Positions 1-9,699 of a stretch of 64,000 bases of DNA are shown here, piece by piece (the first letter of the stretch is position 1; every line of letters starts with the position of its first letter). Origin of the DNA: JAKOWB01 sp038363005. Its GTDB lineage: Bacteria; Pseudomonadota; Alphaproteobacteria; Kiloniellales; JACOMY01. Position numbers and translations under genes: made by a program. Location of the stretch: NCBI GenBank assembly GCA_038363005.1, contig JBBQBI010000026.1:1-64000 (forward strand), given 5' to 3'. The notes under the pieces are model-generated. The model searched no databases and had not been told where the DNA came from. It saw only the letters and a program-made list of their open reading frames with translations.

Positions 1-3000
1 CCGGCGCCACCGATCAGGGTGTCGTCGTCCTGGCCGCCGTTCAGCGTGTCGTCGCCGCCCAGGCCCAGCAGCGTGTCGAAGCCGGTGCCGCCAAGCAGGA
101 AGTTGCCATTGCCATCGCCGGTGATGGTGTCGTTGAACTGGCTGCCGCCGATGTTCTCCACCTGGGTAATGAAGTCGCCCTCGGCGGTGCCACCATGCTC
201 TGTCAGGTTGTCCGACAGATCGACTGTCACCGCGGCGTCGGAGGTCTGGTAGTCGATAGTATCGGTACCGTTGCCGCCGATCAGCGAGTCGGCGCCGGTG
301 TCGCCCAGCAGTGTGTCGGATCCCACGTTGCCGTACAGCGAGTTGGCGCCGCTGTTGCCGCCCAGGGTGTCGCTGAAGACCGAGCCCAGGACATGCTCCA
401 TCTGGGTGAACCAGTCGCCGTTGGCGTGGCCCCCGGCCGCCGCGCCGGTCTTGAGGTTGACGTAGACCGTGGCGTCGGAGTTCAGGTAGCTCAGCACATC
501 CTGGCCGTTGCCGCCGACCAGACTGTCAGCGCCGACCAATCCCTCGAGCGTGTCATTGCCGTCGCCGCCATAGAGTGAATTGCCAACGGCTGAACCATAG
601 ATCTCGTCATTCAGCGCGGTGCCGATGGCGTTCTCGATCGCCACCAGGACGTCGTCCTGATCGGCCGAACCGATGGCGATGACCGAGCCACCGGACAGGT
701 CGATCCGCACCCGGTTGCCGAAGCCGCTGTAGTCGATGACGTCGATGCCGCCACCACCCTGGATGATGTCCAGGCCAGAGGTGCCGATGATGCGATCGTC
801 GCCCGCCGCGCCTTGCAGAACGTTGTCGCCGGCATTGCCCTTCAGCGTGTCGGCGAAGTTGGATCCCAGCACGTTCTCGATGCTGACCAGCGTGTCGCCG
901 GCGGCGTCGCCGCCGAACTGCGGCCCGCTCGACAGGTCGATGGTCACGGCGGCGCTGGACGCCTGGTAGATGACGCGGTCGACGCCGATGCCGCCATCCA
1001 TGTAGTCGGCGCCCGCCAGGCCGGTCAGCGTGTCGTCACCCGCCAGGCCGTAGAGCGAGTTCACCCCGGCCGCGCCGGTCAGCGTGTCGTTGAAGGCCGA
1101 GCCGATAGCGTTCTCGAAGCCGCTGATGACGTCGGCGGCCGCGTCGCTGCCGGCACCCGCCGCAGTCTGCGCCGTCAGGTCGACGGTGACCGAGGCAGCC
1201 GAATTGGTGTAGTCGACCGTGTCGAGGCCGGGGCCGCCGTACAGTGAATCGGAGTTGAGGCCACCTTCGATACGGTCGTTGCCCTCGCCCCCCAGCAGCG
1301 TGTCGAAGCCAATGCCGCCATAGAGGCTGTCATTGCCGCTGCCCTGCACCGGGGACAGCGCCGCGGCGTAGACGTCGCGCTCCGTGGCGCCGGCGAAGGC
1401 ATCGCCCTCCCAGGCGACCAGGCCGGCGAACACTCCCTGTGCGGTCTGCGACACGTCGATGTTGGGCTCGTCGGCGTGCAACGCCAGGCTCAGGTTGACC
1501 TGGGTGGGTGCGAAAAGAGGGTTGAGACTGGCATCAAAGGCACGCTCGTAGATGATGCCTTGGTCGGCTCCCATGACGTCCGCCCAGGTAACGATGATGA
1601 CGCCGTCACTGCTAACCGCCAGATCCGCGTCGTTGGCCGTGTTGATGTTGTCAGCCTGGCCGGGGTTGCTGATCAGTACCGGCGCGCCGACAGCGACGCC
1701 GGCCGCCGTGTAGCGCTGCAGATAGATGGAATCGACGCCGCCGTCATAGCCGACCACAAAGCCGCCGCCCGACGACAAGGGCAGCTTGCCGACGCCGAAG
1801 GCCTCGCCCGCAAGATGGATCGCGCTGGTGATCGATGTTGGCCCAACCCCGACGGCGCCGGGGTCGATGATCTTGAGGTTGTTGCCATAGATGACGGCGA
1901 CATTGGGCTGCCCGACGTCACCGGGTTCGCCGGGGTTGAGCTGCGCCATGGCGATCTTGTTGGCGCTGGAGTTGCTGCCCGGTGCGATATCAAGCGTAAG
2001 GACACCCGCGGCGCTCTGAGCGCCTCCTCCGCTGTACTTGGCGAGCTTCAAGCCGCCACTGCCCGTCGTGGCCTGGCCGATCAGCATCTCGCCGTTCGAC
2101 TGCCCTTCCATCCAGAAGCGGATGACAAGCTGCCCGGCATTGAGCGAGGGCAGAGCAGTTGCCGAGGGCGAGCCCGTGCCGTCGGCGTTGAAGACCTTGA
2201 TGTAGGCCTGTGCGCCGCCATTGGGGCTGATACCGTCGGTATAGCCGACCCAGATCTTGCCGGTATTGCCGGTGGCCGGCAGTGTGCCCTTCACCGATTC
2301 GATGACGGGGTTGTAGTAGTTGGTGATGCCGCCGATTTCAGTGGCAACATCGACGACCTTCGGTGGGTTGGTGGAGTTGCCGTTCTGGTCGAGCAGCTCC
2401 ATCTTGATTTTTGAGTCATTTACCGCACTGGTCGCCGACTCACGCCAGACCGTGGCGAAGCCGCCGGAGCCGTCGGTCCGCGCCGTGAGGTCGAAGTTGG
2501 CCTCGGTCTGGTCCGTGTCGATGATCTTGCGCTCGCCCAGCGCCGTATAGGAGGAGACCTCGCTGTCGCCGGCCAGGAAGTCGTTGCCGGAGCCGCCGAT
2601 CAGGATGTCGTCGCCGCCGATGCCGCGCACCACATCGTCTTCGGAATTGCTGTCGCCGAAGCCGCTCGGCCAGTTGTCGTTGCCATCTGTGAGGGTCCGG
2701 ATGATACCGACCAGGGCGGTCGGGGTGCCGACGCTGGACTCGCTGGACAGGACGCTGCTGGGGCTGCCGCTGGGCAAGCCGAACTGCTCGGCGGCGCTGC
2801 TGCCGGGGATCGTTCCGGCGGCCTCGCCGTTGGCGGCCTGCGCGCTGCTGGACGTCGAAGTTGAGCTGCTGGACGCAGTTGTGGTGCCGCCCGCGCCGCT
2901 GCTGTTCGTGGTGTGATGAAGCCAAGTCTGCAGGGCTACCTTCAGCCCGCCGGGCATGCCCTCGTACAGCGCCTGCTTTAACAGTCCTGGGGTGCCGATC

Positions 3001-3038
3001 CCCAGGCGGTCGAGCCAGTAGCCACCGAACTTCGCCAT
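1..3038 (-). CDS. RTX (hemolysin-type calcium-binding repeat) protein, 3' end outside window
   Basis: The frame is open from ATG 3038 to the window edge, about 1012 codons, so the C-terminus is missing. The order is a short N-terminal region, a Ser/Thr/Ala-rich linker near residues 43-95, one small RTX block near 136-152, a beta-rich stretch of about 400 residues that looks like the propeller or lectin-like part of large RTX proteins, then many nonapeptide repeats of GGxGxDxLx type from about residue 566 on, interleaved with units such as FENAIGSAFNDTLTG. No Sec signal is visible, which fits type I secretion through a C-terminal signal beyond the window. RTX repeats fold on calcium outside the cell. 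The family role (adhesin, enzyme or S-layer-like) cannot be decided. No type I exporter is seen nearby. Confidence 0.9.
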   Translation of the reverse strand, partial: MAKFGGYWLDRLGIGTPGLLKQALYEGMPGGLKVALQTWLHHTTNSSGAGGTTTASSSSTSTSSSAQAANGEAAGTIPGSSAAEQFGLPSGSPSSVLSSESSVGTPTALVGIIRTLTDGNDNWPSGFGDSNSEDDVVRGIGGDDILIGGSGNDFLAGDSEVSSYTALGERKIIDTDQTEANFDLTARTDGSGGFATVWRESATSAVNDSKIKMELLDQNGNSTNPPKVVDVATEIGGITNYYNPVIESVKGTLPATGNTGKIWVGYTDGISPNGGAQAYIKVFNADGTGSPSATALPSLNAGQLVIRFWMEGQSNGEMLIGQATTGSGGLKLAKYSGGGAQSAAGVLTLDIAPGSNSSANKIAMAQLNPGEPGDVGQPNVAVIYGNNLKIIDPGAVGVGPTSITSAIHLAGEAFGVGKLPLSSGGGFVVGYDGGVDSIYLQRYTAAGVAVGAPVLISNPGQADNINTANDADLAVSSDGVIIVTWADVMGADQGIIYERAFDASLNPLFAPTQVNLSLALHADEPNIDVSQTAQGVFAGLVAWEGDAFAGATERDVYAAALSPVQGSGNDSLYGGIGFDTLLGGEGNDRIEGGLNSDSLYGGPGLDTVDYTNSAASVTVDLTAQTAAGAGSDAAADVISGFENAIGSAFNDTLTGAAGVNSLYGLAGDDTLTGLAGADYMDGGIGVDRVIYQASSAAVTIDLSSGPQFGGDAAGDTLVSIENVLGSNFADTLKGNAGDNVLQGAAGDDRIIGTSGLDIIQGGGGIDVIDYSGFGNRVRIDLSGGSVIAIGSADQDDVLVAIENAIGTALNDEIYGSAVGNSLYGGDGNDTLEGLVGADSLVGGNGQDVLSYLNSDATVYVNLKTGAAAGGHANGDWFTQMEHVLGSVFSDTLGGNSGANSLYGNVGSDTLLGDTGADSLIGGNGTDTIDYQTSDAAVTVDLSDNLTEHGGTAEGDFITQVENIGGSQFNDTITGDGNGNFLLGGTGFDTLLGLGGDDTLNGGQDDDTLIGGA

Positions 3039-3234
3039 CGTTCACTCGCTTCGGCCCGCTGCCGAAGCCCGCCGGCCTTGAGAGCCTTGGCGTGCCGCCG
3101 CAGGGGCGCGTTCCCGATCCATCCACCCCGGTGAAGCCGCTGTTTTTCTTATGCTTCTCCGCCGAGGAGGAGCCATTGCTCCAGGCTTCAAGATGCGACC
3201 AGGGCGAGCAAAGGTCACGCATAAATTAGTATTA

Positions 3235-3516
3235 TTAGTTGTATAATGGATTATGCGCCTGGCGGCTGCGGCACCGGCGGCGAAGCGCCGTCAGCCGTCG
3301 TTGACCTTGGTGAAGGCGGTAAAGGCCATCAGCATCGGCGCCGCTATCCCCGAAGCCGGTGTCGCTGCCGGCGGTGCCGGTGATGGTGTTGCTCGCTGCC
3401 AGGGTTGGGAAACCGCCGCCGTCAAGTCCTGCGGACAAACCAGAGGCCAGCATACGCTCGCCGATGCCCGGCGATACCAGCAGCGGATCCTGCGGAAGCG
3501 TCTTGCGCTTTGCCAC
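3235..3516 (-). pseudogene. RTX-like gene fragment
   Basis: A 93-codon frame from GTG 3516 starts with VAKRKTLPQDPLL and reaches NTITGTAGSDTGFGDSGAD, which resembles the start of an RTX repeat. It then drifts into an Arg-rich, non-RTX tail and stops. It sits about 200 bp upstream of the large RTX gene on the same strand, so it is best read as a degraded relative or a separated N-terminal piece. It could also be a chance frame, as no ribosome-binding site supports the GTG. Confidence 0.4.
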
Positions 3517-3835
3517 GTCCGGCGCACCCGATCCAGACGGGCCCCTCCATCTGCCAATCGCCGATGCACGCATCAATCACATCGAAACCCGCCCCAAACA
3601 GGTCACGGTTGCCACATTCTGGGCGTATTCATAGTGAATATCCAAGGGTACGACGAAGCCAGAACAGAACTGTGGCGGGTCGCGGCGGCCGGGCGGGGCG
3701 TCGAGACCGGGATGGGAAGGCTTCCCCCAACGTATCCGGCTAGTGGGTTGAATTGTTCAACTATTCGGGGTTCCCGAGATTCACTCACGTGACCGGTACG
3801 TCCATCGAGAGACCATAGTACGGAGAGAAAGCCCC
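3517..3835. other. Gene-free stretch upstream of RHH gene
   Basis: I see no convincing coding frame here. The segment after 3740 is relatively AT-rich and is the likely promoter and leader for the gene starting at 3836. A GGAGAG ribosome-binding site lies just before that ATG. Confidence 0.5.
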
Positions 3836-4198
3836 ATGGACCGCCCACTGCGAATCTACCCCATATTGGAAAGCGCACCGAAGCGCAGCAATCCGCCGTC
3901 CCCGTCGAACGAGGGTCAGGTTCGGCGCCCAGCGCCTGTGCGTGCCCAGCGCCTGAAGGCCGAAGCCGAAAATGCCACGGTCTGCCAGATCCGCAACGTC
4001 CGTGTCGGCAGCCGGCGCACCACCTTGCGGCTGGAGAGCGCCTTCTGGGATGCCTTCGACGCGCTCTGTGATCGTGAGTCAGCGACCGTAGATAGCGTGC
4101 TGACCGACCTGGAGGGGGAGCGCCGCGACGAGGCCCTCACCTCCATGGTCCGCAGCTACCTCGTGGCCTATTGGCGCCGTCGCGCCGGCAGCGCCTGA
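3836..4198 (+). CDS. Ribbon-helix-helix domain protein
   Basis: 120 residues. The C-terminal half (RNVRVGSRRTTLRLESAFW, then DAFDALCDRESATVDSVLTD) matches the alphaproteobacterial RHH_4 family, a short DNA-binding fold in which the RTTLRL strand inserts into the major groove. The first 55 residues are Pro/Arg-rich and probably disordered. The start is chosen for the GGAGAG upstream of ATG 3836. The family is usually annotated as a putative transcriptional regulator with no defined target, and no operon partner is evident here. Family assignment is fairly secure; the regulatory role is inference. Confidence 0.75.
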   Translation: MDRPLRIYPILESAPKRSNPPSPSNEGQVRRPAPVRAQRLKAEAENATVCQIRNVRVGSRRTTLRLESAFWDAFDALCDRESATVDSVLTDLEGERRDEALTSMVRSYLVAYWRRRAGSA

Positions 4199-4260
4199 CG
4201 GCACGGCGGCGTGGCGTTCGTCCTCGCATTAAGTCGGACGGGACGGCGGGTTTTGCCGCC

Positions 4261-4286
4261 CTGCTGGCTTGCCGGCAAGCCAGCAG
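4261..4286. repeat. 26-bp perfect palindrome
   Basis: The half CTGCTGGCTTGCC is followed directly by its exact reverse complement. It lies 62 bp after the RHH stop, just after a smaller GGCGG/CCGCC hairpin with a T-rich loop at about 4236-4256. It could act as a transcript end or cruciform. There is no T tract after it. Confidence 0.6.
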
Positions 4287-4411
4287 CAAGCATAGCGTCG
4301 GCACCGCCGCCAGGGCCTTTCCGTCACGCCCGACCGGCGTCTGGCGCAGCTTGCCGCTGGCCAGGGGGCGGGCCTAGTCTCCCGCCGCCATCCCCTTGCC
4401 GCGGGCGCATC

Positions 4412-4678
4412 ATGGACTTCGTAAAGATCATCGGCCTCGTCGCCGGCAGCCTGACGACCCTAGCCTTCTTCCCCCAGGTCTGGCGCACCTGGCGCACCCG
4501 CCAGACACGCTCCCTGTCGCTTGCCTGGCTGCTGCTTTTTACCACCGGCGTCGTGCTCTGGCTGGTCTATGGCGTGGTTAACGACGACCTGCCACTTGTC
4601 CTGGCGAACGCGGTGACACTGCTCCTGACACTCTGCCTGCTGGTGATGAAGCTGAGGGGCGGCCGCGCGTCTGGCTGA
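4412..4678 (+). CDS. SemiSWEET family sugar transporter
   Basis: 88 residues with three predicted membrane helices (about 4-22, 36-58 and 63-82) and the PQ-loop signature FFPQVWRTWRTRQTRSLS in helix 1 and the following loop, which defines bacterial SemiSWEETs. These half-transporters dimerise in the inner membrane and pass small sugars down their gradient. The length is typical (85-100). The frame is open further upstream, but only ATG 4412 begins with the family-like MDFVKIIGLVAGSLTT. It stands alone, next to the tRNA gene. Confidence 0.88.
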   Translation: MDFVKIIGLVAGSLTTLAFFPQVWRTWRTRQTRSLSLAWLLLFTTGVVLWLVYGVVNDDLPLVLANAVTLLLTLCLLVMKLRGGRASG

Positions 4679-4754
4679 TGTCGCGCCCAGCCGGCCGACG
4701 CTGGGCAGCGTAGCGGTTGGAGCGAGCTGGTGGCTCGTGGTAAAGCAGCCGGAT

Positions 4755-4829
4755 GCCGGGTTAGCTCAGGGGTAGAGCAACCGCCTTGTAAGCGGTAGGT
4801 CGTCGGTTCAATTCCGACACCCGGCACCA
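4755..4829 (+). tRNA. tRNA-Thr (anticodon TGT)
   Basis: Full cloverleaf: acceptor GCCGGGT pairs with ACCCGGC, D-arm GCTCAGGGGTAGAGC, anticodon stem ACCGC/GCGGT with loop CTTGTAA (anticodon TGT at 4787-4789), T-arm GTCGGTTCAATTCCGAC, discriminator A and encoded CCA. Its 3' end is the attachment site of the island that follows. Confidence 0.97.
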
Positions 4830-4830
4830 G
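4814..4830 (+). repeat. Putative attL: tRNA-Thr 3' end, copy 1
   Basis: CCGACACCCGGCACCAG is repeated without mismatch at 17388-17404. Tyrosine recombinases of the P4 type integrate into tRNA 3' ends and duplicate such a core. The integrase gene begins about 145 bp downstream, as expected for the left end of an island. Confidence 0.75.
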
Positions 4831-4974
4831 CAGCTTGTTCGGCGACGATCGACCTCATTCGCCTGTGTTCCAAGAATTACGTTAATTCAATAAGATAGAT
4901 AGGAACCACGGTCGCCCACATTCGCCACTGGCCGTTTGCAGCCGACCAAAAGTGGGGGTATGTTTGGGGGTACT

Positions 4975-5925
4975 ATGACTGATACCCCCACCCCAAAGCA
5001 CCACATACCCCCACGGCGAACGGCAGCCCAGCCGCTGACTGACCTAGCCATCCGCAGTGCCAAAGCGCGCGACGGGCGGGTGTTGAAACTCGCCGACGGC
5101 GGTGGCTTAAGCCTTTGGGTGCTGCCCGCTGGAAAATACTGGCGGTGGAAGTATCGCTTCGCAGGTAAGGAAAGACTCCTCGCTCTTGGCGTCTACCCCC
5201 AGGTCACGGCGCGCGACGCCCGCAGGCTGCGGGACGCTGCGAAGCGCCAGCTGCAAGATGGCGTTGACCCCGGCACCGCGCGGCGCGCCGCTAGGGCCCA
5301 GCGACGCCTGGGGGGCGATGAGAGTTTCGCCGGCATCGCGCGCGAGTGGTTGGCGTTGCAGCAAAAGAGCTTCAGCACCGCGACCCTTGAAAAGGCGACG
5401 TGGATGTTTGAGCAGTTGCTGTTCCCATTTGTCGGAACGCGCCCTATCAAAGAGGTCACCGCGCCCGAGCTGCTCGCAGTCATACGGCGAATTGAGGCCC
5501 GTGGGGCACATGAAACAGCACACCGCGTGAAGGCGCGGGCCGGTCAGGTTTTTCGCTATGCAATCGCGACCGGTCGCGCTGAGCGCGACCCGGCCGCCGA
5601 CTTACGAGGTGCCCTAGCCCCTATCGTTGTGACACACCGCGCCGCGCTTACCGACCCTGCGGCCATCGGTGGGTTGCTGCGTGCAATCGACAGCTACAAG
5701 GGTTACCCCGTGACCATAGCGGCCCTAAAGTTTGCGCCGCTGGTGTTCGTGCGACCTGGTGAGCTGCGCGCGGCCCAATGGTCAGAGCTGGACTTGGAAG
5801 CCGCCGAATGGCGCATTGGCACCCCTACGCGGCTTAGCAGAACTCGATGCCCAGTGCGCCGCAGTAGCGGACCAGAGGATCCGCGATGTCGGGCCAGTTC
5901 AGGTTCGGCACGCCCGAGACCATAG
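4975..5925 (+). pseudogene. Truncated P4-type tyrosine recombinase (integrase copy 1)
   Basis: The protein begins MTDTPTPKHHIPPRRTAA and carries the DUF4102-like N-terminal domain (LTDLAIRSAKARDGRVLKLA, then GGGLSLWV), the core-binding domain and the start of the catalytic domain (VFVRPGELRAAQWSELDLE, which includes the first catalytic Arg). Homology stops near 5818 after EWRI. The remaining frame is unrelated, so HxxR and the Tyr nucleophile are absent. Intact members have about 400 residues; roughly 280 remain. ATG 4960 and TTG 4936 are alternative in-frame starts. Two broken relatives lie at 17405 and 39286. Confidence 0.85.
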
Positions 5926-6624
5926 ATCGAGCGGCCCGCTCTTGTGTTCCACTCGCCAAGGCCGGCTTGGCGACCACCAGCACGCTCAGTGCCCTACCCT
6001 TCAAACACTCCAAGCCAGTGCAAAAACCGTCAACTGCACTAAACGGCGATCGAGTGCGCCACGCAGTTCTCTAAAACGCGGACAGGCGATGTTGTTCTGA
6101 TCGCAGAAGTCTGGTGGCGTCCTTATCAAGGACCCCAAATCAGTCGGCGTACACGAGTGCGAAGCTGATAAGGCCAATTGATCGCTTAACAGGCCTAGCC
6201 GTTGCATCAACAGGTCCGTTTCTCATGATCTGATCGTGAACACTGCAGGCAAGGCGGGCTGCGATGCGACAGCTGCTGTTGCCGGGCTTCAACGAGGTGG
6301 GAAAAGTGGGAGCTCCCACCAAGCCAGCGAGCCTCTCGACAGCGCGCCCAGTTCCCCGGCGGGCAAGCGTCGATGCCCAATCGCCATCCCAACATCCGCA
6401 GCTAGTTCTGTTGTCCTGATGCGCGCTCGAGCCAGCGCCCTGGCTCGCGTTTGCAAACCCGCCTTCCCTGGCCCGAATGAGGCATCCGCGCATCCGCCGC
6501 GACATTGACCTCCAGGGGGTCTTGCACACGCCTGCGCCACCTCCGGTCCGCTCGGGGTCGCCAAAAGCCAACCCAGTAAATGTACTGCGCGCCAATTCGC
6601 GCGCGGCTTCCAAAGGAAAACACC
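5926..6624. other. Gene-free stretch with a possible minus-strand gene remnant
   Basis: No intact gene is seen. Just inside the integrase breakpoint, a minus-strand frame ending at TAA 5836-5834 reads ALSVLVVAKPALAS, then SGVPNLNWPDIADPLVRYC, and looks like the C-terminus of a real protein, open back to about 6070. I cannot assign a family. The rest looks non-coding up to the ribosome-binding site at about 6613-6618. Confidence 0.4.
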
Positions 6625-7353
6625 ATGACTCTCCCCCCTCGCCCCTACTGCAACCTGACGCTCGACGATGACCCTCGGCTGTTGCGGCACGCCTGCCTCA
6701 GCACCCTGGCCGAGGCCGAGGCCGAAAACACCCACCGGCGGGCCGTGCTGCTCAGCAACGCTGAAGCGCTGCTGGGCACGCAGCAGCCCGACGTCGCGGC
6801 GAAACTGATGCAGGTATCGAAAGGCCTCGCCAGCGGCAGGGGCTGCTCGGCGGTCGCCGACTTCGAGCTGCGCGACAGGCTGTGGGGTTTGGCGCATGAC
6901 GGCGGCGTTTTCGATGCGATCGCCGTCCCAATCACCCGCACCACGTGGCGGTACCCGCTGTCGGCCCTGCCCGCAGTCCCACCCAGCTACTCCGATCTGT
7001 TCGACGAGGTACTTGACTACCTCCCGGCCGGCGAGTTTCAGCATCTCCTCCTCGGCGCAGTCTTCGATAGCAGCAGCGACACCATCGCGCTATCGAGGAC
7101 GGCTATAGCGTATGGCGAAGTGGCAAACGACATCCGTGATATCCACCGGCTCGTCGCCCCCTGGCACAACGATGGTGGCTTTGCCGCTCGGGGCTATGAC
7201 GGCGATCAGGCAGCGAAGGCGCTCGCGTCCTACGCCCTTTGCCGCCCCTTGCAGCCTGCGCCCAGCGCCGTCACGCCCGACAGCTTGGTTGCCGAGCTCA
7301 CCGTGCTTGCCTGGCTCAGCCAATGGCGGCATGAGCAGTTTGCAGGCTGGTGA
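6625..7353 (+). CDS. Protein of unknown function
   Basis: 242 residues from ATG 6625, preceded by AAAGGAAAA. It is acidic and soluble-looking, with no signal peptide or membrane segment. Notable stretches are LDDDPRLLRHACLSTLAEAEAE near the N-terminus, a helix-rich middle (LLSNAEALLGTQQPDVAAKL) and a C-terminal SLVAELTVLAWLSQWRHEQF. I do not recognise a family. It has its own ribosome-binding site and a strong hairpin 15 bp past the stop, so it behaves as a single-gene transcription unit carried by the island. Codon use (G/C-rich third positions) supports a real gene. Confidence 0.6.
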   Translation: MTLPPRPYCNLTLDDDPRLLRHACLSTLAEAEAENTHRRAVLLSNAEALLGTQQPDVAAKLMQVSKGLASGRGCSAVADFELRDRLWGLAHDGGVFDAIAVPITRTTWRYPLSALPAVPPSYSDLFDEVLDYLPAGEFQHLLLGAVFDSSSDTIALSRTAIAYGEVANDIRDIHRLVAPWHNDGGFAARGYDGDQAAKALASYALCRPLQPAPSAVTPDSLVAELTVLAWLSQWRHEQFAGW

Positions 7354-7696
7354 CCTAGGGTATGCCCGGGGCCGGGCGCGCGCCAACGCGCCCGGCCCCC
7401 CAAGCCACGCCAGGCACAGATGGCTGTCGTGCTCGCAGGCCGGCGCCGCGGGTAGCGCGCAATGCCGCAGCGAAGCCGGTGCGACCCTGCCGTCAGTGTC
7501 ATTTAGGACAAGGCCCCTGAAGGTATGCACTGCGCCCCCCAACGATTTGCCTTGGCTCACGTCGCACGCCCTGCCTCGCCCCCCGCGCGCAAGAGGGACC
7601 TAAGCTGACGTCCCAGTTTCGCGCTACGGTGCGCCGATGAGGACTGCCACGCCTTGCCTCTCACCCGCCCTACGGCTCGATCGGCGAGCACTCTTC
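7354..7696. other. Intergenic stretch between convergent genes
   Basis: Apart from the hairpin at 7368-7399 I see no feature. It separates the plus-strand gene of unknown function from the end of the minus-strand importer operon. The short open frames here are without support. Confidence 0.5.
7368..7399. terminator. Strong GC hairpin, likely transcript end
   Basis: GGGGCCGGGCGCG and its exact reverse complement enclose the 6-nt loop CGCCAA, a perfect 13-bp stem located 14 nt after the stop at 7353. No T tract follows, so it may be a factor-assisted or bidirectional transcript end between two converging genes. Confidence 0.6.
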
Positions 7697-8712
7697 TCAA
7701 GGAAATCTGCTCGGTCCCGCCCGCGTTGCGGCTGCCGCGACCGGAAACGGGAAGTGGCAGCTCACCCAACGGCCGCGGGCGACCTCGCGGTAGGCAGGCG
7801 CCTCGGCAAGGCAGCGCGGCTGGACGAAGGGGCAGCGGGTGTGAAACTCGCAGCCGGCGGGGCGGCGCAGTAGCGAGGGAATCTCGCCCTTCAGCTCCAA
7901 CCGCTGGCGCCGCCGGTCGGGATCCGGCTCGGGCACCGCCGCCAGCAGGCCCAGGGTGTAGGGGTGCGCCGGTTGCCGGAAGATCTCCGGTGTCGTGCCG
8001 GTCTCGACGAAGCGCCCCAGGTACATGATCGCCAAGCGGTCGCTGACGTGGCGCACCACCGGCAGATTGTGGGTGATGATCACGTAGCTGAGGCCGATGT
8101 CGCGCTGCAGCCGGTTCAGTAGGTTCAGGATCTCGCCTTGCACCGAAACGTCGAGGCCGGCAGTGGGCTCGTCGGCGACGATGATCTTCGGCTCCAGCGC
8201 CAGTGCGCGGGCGACGCCGACGCGCCGTGCCTGACCGCCGGAGAGCTGGTGCGGGTAGGCGTCGAGGAAACCCTGGTGCAGGCCGACCAGGGCGAGCAGC
8301 CGGCGGGCTTCGTGATTCAGGTCGCGCCCGCCAATGCCGTGGATGCGGAAGGGCTCGACGAGCGTGGACCGCACGCTCTTGCGCGGCGACAGGCTGGCGA
8401 CCGGATCCTGGAACATCATGGTGATGTCGCGGCGAATCGGACGGAGCTGGCTTCCCGAGAGACCGACCAGCTCGCGGCCGCGATAGGTGACGCTCCCCGC
8501 CTGCGGCCGCAGCAGGCCGACGACGGCGCGGCCGAGCGTGGTCTTGCCCGACCCGGACTCCCCCACCAGGCCGAAAGTCTCGCCGGCGCCGAGCGTGAAG
8601 GAGACATCGAGCACCGCGTCGATGAAAGGGTCTGCGATGCCGCGCAGCAGCGCCTGCAGCGGGCTGGCAACGCGAAAGCGCACACGGGCGCCGGCGACCC
8701 GCAGCAGCTCGC

Positions 8713-8716
<4 letters not shown>
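7697..8716 (-). CDS. Dipeptide/oligopeptide ABC importer, ATP-binding protein (DppF type)
   Basis: 339 residues. It contains Walker A GESGSGKTTLG, signature LSGGQARRVGVARAL, Walker B IIVADEP, and the C-terminal oligo_HPY extension with a Cys cluster (CEFHTRCPFVQPRC) typical of DppD/DppF ATPases, which can hold an Fe-S cluster. ATG 8716 overlaps the stop of the upstream ATPase (ATGA), indicating translational coupling. The signature has QARR where QQQR is more usual. It is the last gene of the seven-gene operon 15521-7697 and powers import together with its partner at 8713-9699. Confidence 0.93.

Positions 8717-9695
<979 letters not shown>

Positions 9696-9699
<4 letters not shown>

Noticed and set aside
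1..1400. Regular short repeats that could suggest a CRISPR array or minisatellite
   Set aside because: Periodicity is 27 bp and in frame, encoding RTX nonapeptides; spacers of uniform length and exact repeats are absent.
1476..2414. Long plus-strand open frame opposite the RTX gene (also 195-578, 813-1247, 2584-2916)
   Set aside because: High-GC shadow of the minus-strand RTX gene; no ribosome-binding site and no family features, while the minus frame shows repeats.
4199..4411. Riboswitch or leader RNA before the SemiSWEET gene
   Set aside because: The stable hairpins there do not match a riboswitch class I know; the simpler reading is transcript ends for the RHH gene.
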